From: Strongyloides papillosus
Taxonomy: Eukaryota > Nematoda > Chromadorea > Rhabditida > Strongyloididae
NCBI GenBank assembly: GCA_005656395.1
Contig: SRSI01000079.1
Span: forward strand, 558,001-622,000
DNA length: 64,000 nucleotides
Direction of reading: 5' to 3'
The position numbers and the translations under genes are program-made. Under the pieces are notes generated by a model that saw only the letters and a program-made list of their open reading frames with translations, had not been told where the DNA came from and did not search any database. Below are positions 10,670-20,454 of the stretch, piece after piece; the first letter of the stretch is position 1; each line of letters opens with the position of its first letter.

Positions 10670-12139
10670 TTAACGTTTTTCAATTTTACAAGTATAGGGT
10701 CTTGGTAGTAATACATCAGCGAAATCACAAGATAAGTCAACTGGACCATTTGGATGGGTAAATTTATATCTTTGTAGAAGAGCAGTGAAAAACAAGAACA
10801 ATTCAGCTTCAGCCAAACTTTTTCCAGCACATGCTCTTTTTCCCTTACCGAAACTCATATGATCATTTTCATTCTTTAATTTACCTTCACTATCAAGGAA
10901 TCTATCTGGATTGAAGGCTGAAGGATTTTTAAAGTATTTTTCATCCATATTTGCACCCCAAAAGAATGGTTGAGTTAAAGTATTTTTGGGTATTAAATGT
11001 CCATTGATAAAAGTATCTTTGGTACATTTATGTGTTGGTACAAGTGGAACCATATTTGCATAACGTTGGCCCTCCATGATAAATGCACTCATATATGACA
11101 TTTTATTTTTATCGCTTAGTTGTACCAATTGATCTCTTCCGATTATATTATCAATTTCATCATGTAACTTCTTTTGAATTTCCAAGTGTTTCATTATAAG
11201 GAGAATGAACCATTTTAATGTTGTTGTTGATGTTTCCAGCCCTGCTCCCCAGAAATCTAATACCATTGCTTCAAGATGATCTGAGTTGAGGTAACTGTAT
11301 TTAGAGTCAATTGATTGAATTTCCTTCATAACAGCATGGATAAAATTCGGAGGTTCATCATCAGGATTATAACTTTCCATACTTTTATTAATTTGAATCT
11401 TAGTAAGTTCCCTCATTTAATATTTATTTTCTATTGTTCTATTATGTAAAAAATCTTTTAAAATTGGAATTTTATCAATTACGGGAAACATTATTAATAG
11501 TTTAAACTCTAATTTATTACTTTCTTTAATAGAACCTTCCAGAGTTTTGCAAAATTCAAAAAATTCATCGTTATCAGTATGAGAGTACATGAAACCAAAT
11601 AGGATTAAATTAATTACGTTACCAACAGATAATTGAATTACTTTTCCAATATTGACATTATCTTTATCCTCTAGATTATCTAAATGTTCATAGAAATCTT
11701 GAATTACAAGATGAATTTTATCTTGTATTATTGTTCTACTCATTCCAAAATTTCTTAAAATATGCATTGATAACCTTCTTTGATCTCTCCATTCTTCACC
11801 CTCAGAAAAGACAACTCCGGTGTTAATTTTTTTATGGAATGCTTTTTCAGGATAACCATCAACGTTTCTACCAATGAAATGATCACCATTTGTCACGAGA
11901 GATTCATTTATGACATCATAATCAGCAAAGACAACTTGTGGTGCTGGAAGCCAAACAGTAAATACATTACCATAAGTTTTTTTTTGTTCATGTATCCATA
12001 AGTGTAATTTTTTTAAATCTGCTGATAATAAATTTCCCAAAATAGGAACTGGGATCGGGCCTGGTGGTAGTGATTTAACTTTCTTATAAAAACTAAATAC
12101 ATAATATATAGAAAATAGCAATAGTAGAATTCCGATCAT
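10670..12139 (-). pseudogene. Cytochrome P450 CYP-3, broken by one in-frame stop
   Basis: The locus is exactly 1470 nt, the family length, but codon 241 is TAA (11417-11419), splitting it into a 240-codon N-terminal and a 248-codon C-terminal frame in the same phase. CYP-1 has AAA (Lys) at this place just before MRELTKIQ, so one A-to-T change explains it. Both halves are otherwise intact: hinge, AGLETSTT, EGQR and FGKGKRACAG are all present, and a good TATA box remains. Either a very young pseudogene, a polymorphic null allele or a sequence error. The truncated product would lack the haem ligand and be inactive. It should not be read as two genes. Confidence 0.88.
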
Positions 12140-12613
12140 TGTAAATAAAATAGTCTGTTAATCTTAATAATGTTTTCTACTAATTTACTCATCTTTTTAT
12201 AGTATTTTTAGTGACATACTCACGAATAGTCGATTGATCTATGTTTACGATTTTTGATTATATAAAGTTTTCAGTTACCCTTTAAACACAAAATTGCATG
12301 ATATATAGTTCTGTTTTGTAACAAATTGTGATTTTTAGTTTATCAGTATTTTTTTAATATTAAGTGTCTTTATTAATACTTGTTTTGTTTATCATTGTTT
12401 TAAAGTTTTACCTTTAAACAGAATAATTAATTTGATAAGCATTTTTAAATTGATATCAGCGTTATTATTTCAACTTTTTATCACAAAAAAATAATGCGTT
12501 GAAGCTTAACTATTCTTAAAATTATTATGACTGATATTAGTGTGTTATTATTTCAAAAATATATAGTAAAAGTTTGTTTATTGGAAGATTAAATATTTAA
12601 AATGTAATAAGTT
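12140..12613. repeat. Subgroup A spacer block, copy 3
   Basis: Near-repeat of the spacers on either side, keeping the TATA box and the poly(A)-type AATAAA near 12577. It is slightly more diverged in the centre. Confidence 0.65.
12194..12203 (-). promoter_or_regulatory. TATA box of CYP-3
   Basis: Minus-strand ACTATAAAAA, 55-64 nt upstream of the ATG. It is preserved although the gene is broken, consistent with recent inactivation. Confidence 0.55.
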
Positions 12614-14083
12614 TTAACGCTTTTCAATTTTACAAGTATAAGGTTTTGGTATCAATAAATCAGCAAATTCACAAGATAAATCAACTGGACCATTTGGATG
12701 AGTGAATTTATACCTTTGAAGGAGGGCAGTGAAGAACAAAAATAATTCAGCTTCAGCTAAACTTTTTCCAGCACACATTCTTTTGCCCCTACCGAAACTC
12801 ATATGTTCATTTTCCATTCTGAATTTACCTTCACTATCAAGATATCTGTCTGGATTGAAGACAGAAGGATCTTTGAAGTATTTTTCATCCATATTTGCGC
12901 CAAAAAAGAATGGCTGAGTTAGAGTATTTTTCGGTATTAGATATCCATTGATAACTGTATCTTTGGTACATTTATGTGTTGGAACAATTGGGACTAAGTT
13001 TACGTAACGTTGGCCCTCTGTGATAAAGGCGGTCATATATGGCATTTTAGCTTTATCACTCAACTGCACCATTTGATCTCTTCCGATTACATTATCAATT
13101 TCATCTTGTAATTTCTTTTGAATGTCCAAGTGTTTCATTATAAGGAGAATGAACCATTTTAATGTTGTTGTTGAAGTTTCCATACCTGCTGCCCAGAAAT
13201 CAAGTACCATTCCCTCAATATGATGTGAGTTTAAGTAATTGTATTTAGAGTCAATTGATTGAATTTTCTCCATAACAGCATGGATGAAATTTGGAGGCTC
13301 ATCATCAGGATTAAAACTTTTCGTACATTTATCGATCTGCATCTTAGTATGTATTCTCATTTTATTGTTCCTCTTCATTATTCTTTTATACAAAATATCG
13401 TTTAAAATTGGAATATTATCAATTGCTGGAAACATTATTAATAGTTTCATATCTAAAGAATTAAATTCTTTCGAAGAATTTTCAAGTACTTTGACAAATT
13501 CGAAAAATTCATCGCTATCAGTGTGAGAATACATGAAACCGAATAAAATCAGATTAATTACATTACCAACAGACAATTGAATTACTTTTGCAATATTGAC
13601 ATTATCCTTATCCTCTAGATTATCTAAGTGTTCATAGAAATCTTGAATTACAAGATGAATCTTGTCTTGTATTATTGTTCTGCTCATCCCAAAATTTCTT
13701 AAGATTTGTATTGATAGTCTTCTTTGATCTCTCCATTCTTCACCTTCAGAGAAGATTACTCCGCTGTTAAATTTCTCATGGAATGCTTTTTCAGGGTAAC
13801 CTTCAACTTTTCTTCCAATGAAATAATCTCCTTGTGTTACAAGAGCTTCATTTATCACATCATAATCAGCGAAGACAACTTGTGGTGCCGGAAGCCAAAC
13901 AGTAAATATATTACCATAGGTTTTCTTTTGTTCATGTATCCATAAGTGTAAATTTTTTAAATCAACTGATAATAAATTCCCAAGAATCGGTACTGGCATC
14001 GGCCCCGGTGGTAGAGATTTAACTTTCTTGTAAAAATTAAATACATAGTATATAGTAAATGATAATAGAAGTATTCCAATCAT
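12614..14083 (-). CDS. Cytochrome P450 CYP-4 (clan 2, subgroup A)
   Basis: Intronless, 489 aa. Landmarks: hinge LPPGPMPVPILGN, helix-I AGMETSTT, EGQR, NPDRYL, haem loop FGRGKRMCAG. Its N-terminal half shares features with CYP-1 (ALVTQGDYFIGR, KFNSGVIFSEGEEW). The F-G segment differs (LENSSKEFNSLDMKLL), and PFFFGANMDEKY replaces the usual PFFWGANMDEKY before the haem domain. A complete ER monooxygenase is expected; the substrate is unknown. Confidence 0.95.
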   Translation of the reverse strand: MIGILLLSFTIYYVFNFYKKVKSLPPGPMPVPILGNLLSVDLKNLHLWIHEQKKTYGNIFTVWLPAPQVVFADYDVINEALVTQGDYFIGRKVEGYPEKAFHEKFNSGVIFSEGEEWRDQRRLSIQILRNFGMSRTIIQDKIHLVIQDFYEHLDNLEDKDNVNIAKVIQLSVGNVINLILFGFMYSHTDSDEFFEFVKVLENSSKEFNSLDMKLLIMFPAIDNIPILNDILYKRIMKRNNKMRIHTKMQIDKCTKSFNPDDEPPNFIHAVMEKIQSIDSKYNYLNSHHIEGMVLDFWAAGMETSTTTLKWFILLIMKHLDIQKKLQDEIDNVIGRDQMVQLSDKAKMPYMTAFITEGQRYVNLVPIVPTHKCTKDTVINGYLIPKNTLTQPFFFGANMDEKYFKDPSVFNPDRYLDSEGKFRMENEHMSFGRGKRMCAGKSLAEAELFLFFTALLQRYKFTHPNGPVDLSCEFADLLIPKPYTCKIEKR

Positions 14084-14562
14084 TGCAATTAAAATATTCT
14101 GTAAATTTTTCCGCTTATCTACTCACCTTTATAGAATATTTTTAACGTCATACCTACTAACAGTTGATTATTTTTTGATTGATTTATTTTATGATTTTCT
14201 GTTCCTATAAAACTATCAATTGCGCATTGAATGCAAGATTGTATGATATTAAGTTCTATATTGTAACAAGGTGTGAATTTTAGTTAATCAATGTTTTTTT
14301 CAATATGAATTGTCTTTAGTAATATTTATTTTTCTTTGATTATTTCAAAGTGTGACCTTAAAGAAGAATAGTTAAATTTGATGATTATTTAAAATTGACA
14401 TTATTTAACGTTGTTATTTCGTCTTTTTATAATGAAACAATTGTGCGGTAGAGTTAAAATTATCTTAAAACTATTTTTATTGATATAAATACGTTTTTGT
14501 TTATAAAAATATTTAATAAAAGTTTATTTATTAGAAATTTAATAATTGAAATATTAAAAGTT
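14084..14562. repeat. Subgroup A spacer block, copy 4
   Basis: Diverged copy of the 8249-8728 spacer. The TATA region and the poly(A)-type AATAAA (14523-14532) are kept, and the centre is altered. Confidence 0.6.
14128..14137 (-). promoter_or_regulatory. TATA box of CYP-4
   Basis: Minus-strand ATTCTATAAA, 45-54 nt upstream of the ATG. Confidence 0.5.
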
Positions 14563-16032
14563 TTATCGGATTTCTATTTTACATGTATAATGCTTTGGTA
14601 CCAATACGCCATTAAAAACAGGGGTTGTATCAACTGGTCCACTTGGATGTGTGAAATTATATTTTTGAAGTAATGAAGTAATAAATAAAAATATTTCAGC
14701 ATCAGCTAAACTTTTTCCAGCACAAACTCTTTTTCCTTTTCCAAAACTCATATGATCATTTTCAACTACAAATTTACCTTCATTATCAAGGAATCTATCT
14801 GGATTGAAGTCGAAAGGATCTTTGAAATATTTTTTATCCATATTTGCGCCCCAATAAAATGGTTGCGTGAGTGTACCTTTCGGTATTAGGTGTCCATTGA
14901 TAACAGAATCTTTAGTACATTTGTGTGATGGTGGAAATGGTACAATGTTTATAAAACGTTGGCCCTCACTGATAAATGCATTCATATACGGCATTTTTGC
15001 TTTATCAGTCAATTGCACTAATTGATCTTTTCCTAATACTTCATCAATTTCGTTTTGTAACTTTTTTTGAATGTCTAAATGCTTCATAAGAAGGAGAATG
15101 AACCATTTAAGGGTTGTTGCCGAAGTTTCCATACCTGCTATCCAAAAATCTTGTACCATTCCTTCAAGATGGTCTGAGTTTAAATAACTATATTTAGAAT
15201 CAATTGATTGAATTTCTTTCATAACAGCATGAATGAAATTTGGAGGTTCATCTTCAGGGTTGTAACTCTTCACACATTCATCTATTTCAATCTTGGTAAG
15301 TTCTGCCACTTTTCGTTGCTTTTTTATTAATCTTTTATAAATAAAATCCTTTAAAATAGGAATCTTATCAATTGCAGGAATCAACATTACAAGTCTGAAC
15401 TCCAACGTATTCAAACTTTTAAAGGAAGCTTCAAGTTCTTTAGCAAATTCGAACATTTTTTCACAATTTGAATGATTGTACATAAAACCGAATAAAATTA
15501 AATTAATTACATTACCAACAGATAATTGAATTACTTTTTCAATATCAACACTATCTTTATTTTCTAGATTATCTAAATATTCATAGAAGTCTTGAATCAC
15601 AAGATGGATCTTATCTTGCATTATCGTTTTACTCATACCAAAATTTCTTAATATTTGTATTGATAATCTTCGTTGATCTCTCCATTCTTCACCCTCAGAA
15701 TGGATAACTCCAGTATTGACTTTTTCATGTATTGCTTTTTCAGGATAGCCGTCAACATTTCTTCCAATAAAATGATCACCATTTGTAACGAGAGCTTCAT
15801 TTATTGAATCATAGTCAGCAAAGATAACTAGAGGTGTTGGAAGCCAAACAGTAAATACGTTACCGTAAATTTTTTTCTGTTCATGTACCCAAAGATAGAT
15901 TTTATCTAAATCAGGTGATAGTAAATTCCCCAAGATAGGAATTGGCATCGGCCCTGGTGGTAGTGATTTAACATTTTTATAAAAATTAAATAAATAAAAT
16001 ACAATGAATAATAAAAGTAGTACTCCAATCAT
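14563..16032 (-). CDS. Cytochrome P450 CYP-5 (subgroup A, with a foreign-looking 3' end)
   Basis: Intronless. I start it at 16032 (MIGVLLLLF), which gives the family length of 489 aa and the usual distance to the TATA box. An in-frame ATG seven codons upstream (16053) would give 496 aa. Landmarks are intact: helix-I AGMETSAT, EGQR, FGKGKRVCAG. It is the most diverged of subgroup A (DIEKVIQLS, ELEASFKSLNTLEF). Its last ~25 residues (GPVDTTPVFNGVLVPKHY) do not match its neighbours but closely match CYP-16, 20 kb away, in DNA as well as protein, suggesting gene conversion. Expected to be an active ER monooxygenase. Confidence 0.93.
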   Translation of the reverse strand: MIGVLLLLFIVFYLFNFYKNVKSLPPGPMPIPILGNLLSPDLDKIYLWVHEQKKIYGNVFTVWLPTPLVIFADYDSINEALVTNGDHFIGRNVDGYPEKAIHEKVNTGVIHSEGEEWRDQRRLSIQILRNFGMSKTIMQDKIHLVIQDFYEYLDNLENKDSVDIEKVIQLSVGNVINLILFGFMYNHSNCEKMFEFAKELEASFKSLNTLEFRLVMLIPAIDKIPILKDFIYKRLIKKQRKVAELTKIEIDECVKSYNPEDEPPNFIHAVMKEIQSIDSKYSYLNSDHLEGMVQDFWIAGMETSATTLKWFILLLMKHLDIQKKLQNEIDEVLGKDQLVQLTDKAKMPYMNAFISEGQRFINIVPFPPSHKCTKDSVINGHLIPKGTLTQPFYWGANMDKKYFKDPFDFNPDRFLDNEGKFVVENDHMSFGKGKRVCAGKSLADAEIFLFITSLLQKYNFTHPSGPVDTTPVFNGVLVPKHYTCKIEIR

Positions 16033-16505
16033 TGTCAATAAAATAGTCTGCAAATTTTTATAAATTTTTCCACTTATTTACTCACCTTTATATAATATTT
16101 TTAACGCTATACAACAAAGAGTTGATTATTTGTTGAGCGATCTAGTTTTACAATTTTTGTTCCTGTAAAATTATCAATTATGCATTAAGGACAAGATTGT
16201 ATGATAAAAAAGTTTTATTTCGTAGCAAAATGTGATTTTAAACATATCAATATTTTTATCAATACTTATGTTGTTTATCATCGTTTTAATTTTCTACCTT
16301 AAACCGAATAATTAATTTGGAAAGCGTTTTAAATTAATAATACTTTAATTGATTCAACTTTTTATCATAAACAATTATGTGGTAAAGTTGATTTATTATT
16401 AAAATTATTCTGATTGATAGAGGAATTTTATCATTTCCAAAATTATACATTAAAAGTCTGTTTATTAAAAAGTTAAATATTTAAAATACAAAACATAATA
16501 AAAAT
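16033..16505. repeat. Subgroup A spacer block, copy 5
   Basis: Shorter, diverged copy of the subgroup A spacer. It retains the TATA motif, the TTATCATAAACAATT segment (about 16360-16376) and a poly(A)-type TTTATT near 16461 (AATAAA on the minus strand). Confidence 0.55.
16087..16096 (-). promoter_or_regulatory. TATA box of CYP-5
   Basis: Minus-strand ATTATATAAA, 55-64 nt from the ATG at 16032, the same spacing as CYP-1 to CYP-3. The ATG at 16053 would leave only ~35 nt, so the spacing favours 16032. Confidence 0.55.
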
Positions 16506-17975
16506 TTAACGTTTTTCAATTTTACAAGTATAAGGCTTTGGTTGTTGAGCACCACCAATATCAGGAGTTAAATCAGCTGGTCCATTTGGATGTGTAAATT
16601 TATATTTTTGAAGTAATGATGTAAAAATTAAAAATAATTCAGCTTCAGCCAGGCTTTTTCCGGCACAAATTCTTTTCCCTTTCCCAAAGCTCATATGTTC
16701 ATATTCAATTTTAAGATTCCCTTCATTATCAAGGAATCTATCAGGATTGAAAATAGAAGGATCCTTGAAGTATTTTTCATCTATATTGGCACCCCAATAG
16801 AAGGGCAGTACTATCATATCTTTTGGTATTAAATGTCCATTGATAACAGTATCTTTTGTACATTTATGTGATGGTGGAATGGGTACAATATTTGCATAAC
16901 GTTGGCCTTCATTAATAAATGCATTCATATACGGCATATTAATTTTATCATTTATTTGTACCAATCGATCTTTCCCAATTACATTATCAATTTCATCTTG
17001 TAACTTTTTTTGAATATCTAAATGCTTCATAATAAAGAGTACGAACCATCTTAAGGTAATTGCTGTAGTTCCAATACCAGCTGTCCAAAAATCTAATACT
17101 ATTCCTTCAAGGTGATCAGAATTAAGGTAACTATATTTAGAATCAATTGATTTTGTTTCTTTCAAAAAAGCGTGAATAAAATTAGGAGGTTCATCATCTG
17201 GATTATAAGTTTTCATACACTTCTCTAATTGAATCTTACCAAGTTCTCGCATTTTCCTTTGTGTTCTTGTTATTCTTTTATATAGATAATTATTTAGAAT
17301 TGGTATTTTATCAATGGAAGGAAATAGAAGTAAAAGTTTAAATTCTAAAGTACGTGCTGATTTTTGAAAATCTTCAAGTGCTTCAGTAAATTTGAAAAAT
17401 TCACTATCTTCTGTATTGGAATACATGATGCCAAATAAAATTAGATTAATTACATTCCCTACAGATAGTTGAATTGTTTTATCTAGCTTAACATCATCTT
17501 TATTCTCCAAACTATCTATATGATCATACAAATCTTGAATTACAAGATAAATCTTATCTTGAATTATTGTTCTACTCATACCGAAATCCCTTAATATATG
17601 CACTGATAATCTTCTTTGATCTCTCCACTCTTCTCCTTCTGAAAATAGAACTCCAGTATTGGCTTTTTCATGGAATGCTTTATCAGGATAGCCATTAACA
17701 TTTCTACCAATAAAATGATCACCATTTGTTATCAGAGCTTCATTTATTGAATCATAGTCAACAAGGACTACTCTTGGTAAGGGTAACCAAATAGTAAAAA
17801 CATTACCATAAATTTTCTTTTGATCGTATACCCATTGATGTATTTTTCTAAAATCGAACGAAAATAAATTTCCTATGATAGGAAATGGCATCGGCCCCGG
17901 TGGTAATGATCTTATTTTTTTGTAGAAATTGAATAAATAAAATATGACAAATAACAATAGTGCTACGCCTAACAT
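16506..17975 (-). CDS. Cytochrome P450 CYP-6 (subgroup C) with altered helix-I
   Basis: Intronless, 489 aa, starting MLGVALLLF. Hinge LPPGPMPFPIIGN, helix-C EEWRDQRR, EGQR, NPDRFL and FGKGKRICAG are intact. The oxygen-activation motif reads AGIGTT (299-304): Gly302 replaces the conserved Glu/Asp of the acid-alcohol pair used to deliver protons to bound O2. Coding is otherwise clean, so this is a retained change, not decay. The enzyme may be slow, use peroxide, or do an isomerase-type reaction; this is inference. It shares WLPLPRVVL.DYDSINEAL with CYP-17 and KRITRTQRKMREL with CYP-10 and CYP-14. Confidence 0.93.
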   Translation of the reverse strand: MLGVALLLFVIFYLFNFYKKIRSLPPGPMPFPIIGNLFSFDFRKIHQWVYDQKKIYGNVFTIWLPLPRVVLVDYDSINEALITNGDHFIGRNVNGYPDKAFHEKANTGVLFSEGEEWRDQRRLSVHILRDFGMSRTIIQDKIYLVIQDLYDHIDSLENKDDVKLDKTIQLSVGNVINLILFGIMYSNTEDSEFFKFTEALEDFQKSARTLEFKLLLLFPSIDKIPILNNYLYKRITRTQRKMRELGKIQLEKCMKTYNPDDEPPNFIHAFLKETKSIDSKYSYLNSDHLEGIVLDFWTAGIGTTAITLRWFVLFIMKHLDIQKKLQDEIDNVIGKDRLVQINDKINMPYMNAFINEGQRYANIVPIPPSHKCTKDTVINGHLIPKDMIVLPFYWGANIDEKYFKDPSIFNPDRFLDNEGNLKIEYEHMSFGKGKRICAGKSLAEAELFLIFTSLLQKYKFTHPNGPADLTPDIGGAQQPKPYTCKIEKR

Positions 17976-18550
17976 TGTAGTGATAAGTGTTTTAAAATTT
18001 CTTCAATTTTATATCACATTGTATGTTTTATTTATACTAGCTATTGAAATATATATATTTTTGTAAATATTTCTCTTTGAAACTTTAATACTCTGCGCGT
18101 CACTCAAATGGGCTAATGATAAACTTATATATTCATTCTTTTTCAGCGTAAAAGTTTGTAGAAAATTTTATTTATCACAAGAACCTTCACGAACACGTGG
18201 TAATTTTTTAACTCTCAATTGCATGGTATTCAAAGTTATTTACTAACAAAATGTCATTTCTTATTTATCAATATTTGTTTAGTTTACCTTTACTTTATTT
18301 GTACTTATTTTTTAATTCTGTTTTAAAATATAACCTTTCGATGGACAATTTAAATTGATTAATACTTTTTTGTTGACAATAATTTTATTAATTCTTAGAT
18401 TTTTTTCACTAATTCTTAACGATTTATATTATTGAATGTTCGTTCTTTAACTGAATTTAGGCAATTTTAAAAAAAATGTTATTTTAAACCTGTATTACAT
18501 AAGAAATTAAAAAATCAGATCCTACAATATTTTTGTTGGAATAAAAAATA
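17976..18550. other. Spacer CYP-6 to CYP-7
   Basis: AT-rich and non-coding; it does not match the subgroup A spacer. A weak TATA-like TGATATAAAA (minus) lies at 18007-18016, 32-41 nt upstream of the CYP-6 ATG. Confidence 0.4.
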
Positions 18551-20020
18551 TTATCTTTTTTCAATTTTACATTTGAATGGTCTTGGAATAAGAGCAAGAC
18601 CAGAATCAGAAGTTAAGTCAACTGGCCCGTATGGGTGCGAGAATTTATATTTCTGAAGGAATGAAGTAAAAAATAAGAATAATTCAGCATCAGCTAAACT
18701 TTTTCCAGCACATATTCGTTTTCCTTTACCGAAACTCATGTGCTCATGTTCAACTTTAAATTTACCTTCACTATCAATGAATCTGTTTGGATTAAAAGTG
18801 AAAGGATCTTTGAAATATTTTTCATCCATATTTGCACCCCAATAAAATGGTTGAATTATGGTATTATTTGGTATTAGATATCCATTGATAACTGTATCTT
18901 TTGTACATCTGTGTGATGGGGCAAATCCTATAATGTTAGCATAACGTTGTCCTTCTGCTATAAATGCATTCATGTATGACATTTTTGCTTTATCATTTAA
19001 TTGTACTAATCGGTCTCTTCCAATTACTTCATCAATTTCATCTTGTAACTTCTTTTGAATATCTAAATGTTTCATTATAAAGAGTACGAACCATTTTAAT
19101 GTTGTAGCTGTAGTTACTCTTCCAGCTAACCAAAAGTTGAGCACAATAGCTTCAAGATGATCTGAACTTAGATAGCTATACTTAGAATCAACTGATTGAA
19201 TTTCTTTCATAACAGCATGAATAAAATTAGGGGGTTCATTATCAGGATTATATGACTTTTTACATAGTTCTATTTGATAGTTTGTCATTTCTTTTACTTT
19301 TCTCAAGAATCCCATTACTCTTCTACATAAATAATTTTTTAAAAATGGAATTTTATCTATGAACGGAATCAAAGATAAAAGCTTAATTTCCCAAGATGCG
19401 GATAATTTTATCAAACTTTCATGTGATTTAATAGATTCAAAATATTCGTCGTTGTCAGTATAAGAGTACATGAAGCCGAATAGGATTAAATTAATTACAT
19501 TACCAACAGATAATTGAAGTATCTTTTCAATGTCAACATTATCCTTATCTTCTAAGCTATCGACATATTCATAAAAATCATTAACGACAAGATGAATCTT
19601 ATCCTGCATTATTGTTCTACTCATACCAAAATCCCTTAATATATGTAAGGATAATCTCCTTTGATCTCTCCACTCTTCTCCTTCAGAAAAGATAACTCCA
19701 ACATTTGGTCTATCACTGATTAATTTTTCTGGGTATCCACCAACATTTCTTCCAAGAAAATTGTCATCATTCGCTACAAGAGCTGCATTTATTGAATCAT
19801 AATCAGCAAAGACAACATGTGGCGTTGGAATCCAGATTGTAAAAATGTTTCCATAAATTTTCTTTTGATTATATATCCATAAATGCGTTTTTCTGAAGTC
19901 GAATGATAATAAATTTCCAAGAATAGGTAACGGCAATGGTCCTGGAGGCAATGATTTAACCTTTCTATAGAAATTTATTAGATAAATCGTAACAATGATT
20001 AATAAAAGTATCCCAATCAT
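18551..20020 (-). CDS. Cytochrome P450 CYP-7 (subgroup B) with altered helix-I
   Basis: Intronless. The start at 20020 (MIGILLLIIV) gives 489 aa. An ATG eight codons upstream (20044) is unlikely, because the TATA box at 20059-20068 would place the transcript start at or after it. Most landmarks are intact (LPPGPLPLPILGN, EEWRDQRR, EGQR, FGKGKRICAG), but helix-I reads AGRVTT: Val302 replaces the conserved acid. The C-terminal ~75 residues differ from CYP-9 at about one position while the N-terminal half differs much more, which suggests 3' gene conversion. CYP-9 keeps AGRETT, so CYP-7 is its altered sister. Confidence 0.93.
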   Translation of the reverse strand: MIGILLLIIVTIYLINFYRKVKSLPPGPLPLPILGNLLSFDFRKTHLWIYNQKKIYGNIFTIWIPTPHVVFADYDSINAALVANDDNFLGRNVGGYPEKLISDRPNVGVIFSEGEEWRDQRRLSLHILRDFGMSRTIMQDKIHLVVNDFYEYVDSLEDKDNVDIEKILQLSVGNVINLILFGFMYSYTDNDEYFESIKSHESLIKLSASWEIKLLSLIPFIDKIPFLKNYLCRRVMGFLRKVKEMTNYQIELCKKSYNPDNEPPNFIHAVMKEIQSVDSKYSYLSSDHLEAIVLNFWLAGRVTTATTLKWFVLFIMKHLDIQKKLQDEIDEVIGRDRLVQLNDKAKMSYMNAFIAEGQRYANIIGFAPSHRCTKDTVINGYLIPNNTIIQPFYWGANMDEKYFKDPFTFNPNRFIDSEGKFKVEHEHMSFGKGKRICAGKSLADAELFLFFTSFLQKYKFSHPYGPVDLTSDSGLALIPRPFKCKIEKR

Positions 20021-20454
20021 AGTAGTAGATAAACAACTTTCCAATTAATTTATCACTCTTTATATAGTAACTTAAAGTGTTTGTACTTATTATCTCCATT
20101 TGGTTTTTGGTGAAGAGGTAGATTTCATGGTTACTTTTCTTTTAAAAAAAGATACAAGATAATCTTTTGATTACGAAATTTGTTCTATCATCCATAATTT
20201 CATAACAATTTATTATTTTATGAACTTTTATAAGTCAAAATTATGATATAACGATTAAAATTTCTGTATTTTTGTTTTTCATTTATTAAGATAAAATTTC
20301 TGTCAATATTCATTTGTCAATCCATTGTTTAAAAATATAATCCTTTTTTATGATCATAAATAACTATAATTAGAAGGTCAAAACACAAATAAAATAATAA
20401 ATTTATTAGACAATTATTTTTTAAAAATATTAAAAAAATATATAACTAGTAATC
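20021..20454. other. Spacer CYP-7 to CYP-8
   Basis: AT-rich spacer with no coding frame. It resembles the spacers after CYP-8 and CYP-9, with which it shares short blocks such as TTTGTCAATC. Confidence 0.45.
20059..20068 (-). promoter_or_regulatory. TATA box of CYP-7, decides the start codon
   Basis: Minus-strand ACTATATAAA lies 39-48 nt upstream of the ATG at 20020 but only 15-24 nt from the ATG at 20044, too close for a transcript that includes it. Confidence 0.6.

Noticed and set aside
10670..12139. Two separate P450 half-genes
   Set aside because: Both halves are in the same frame, exactly family length together, and divided by one stop codon.
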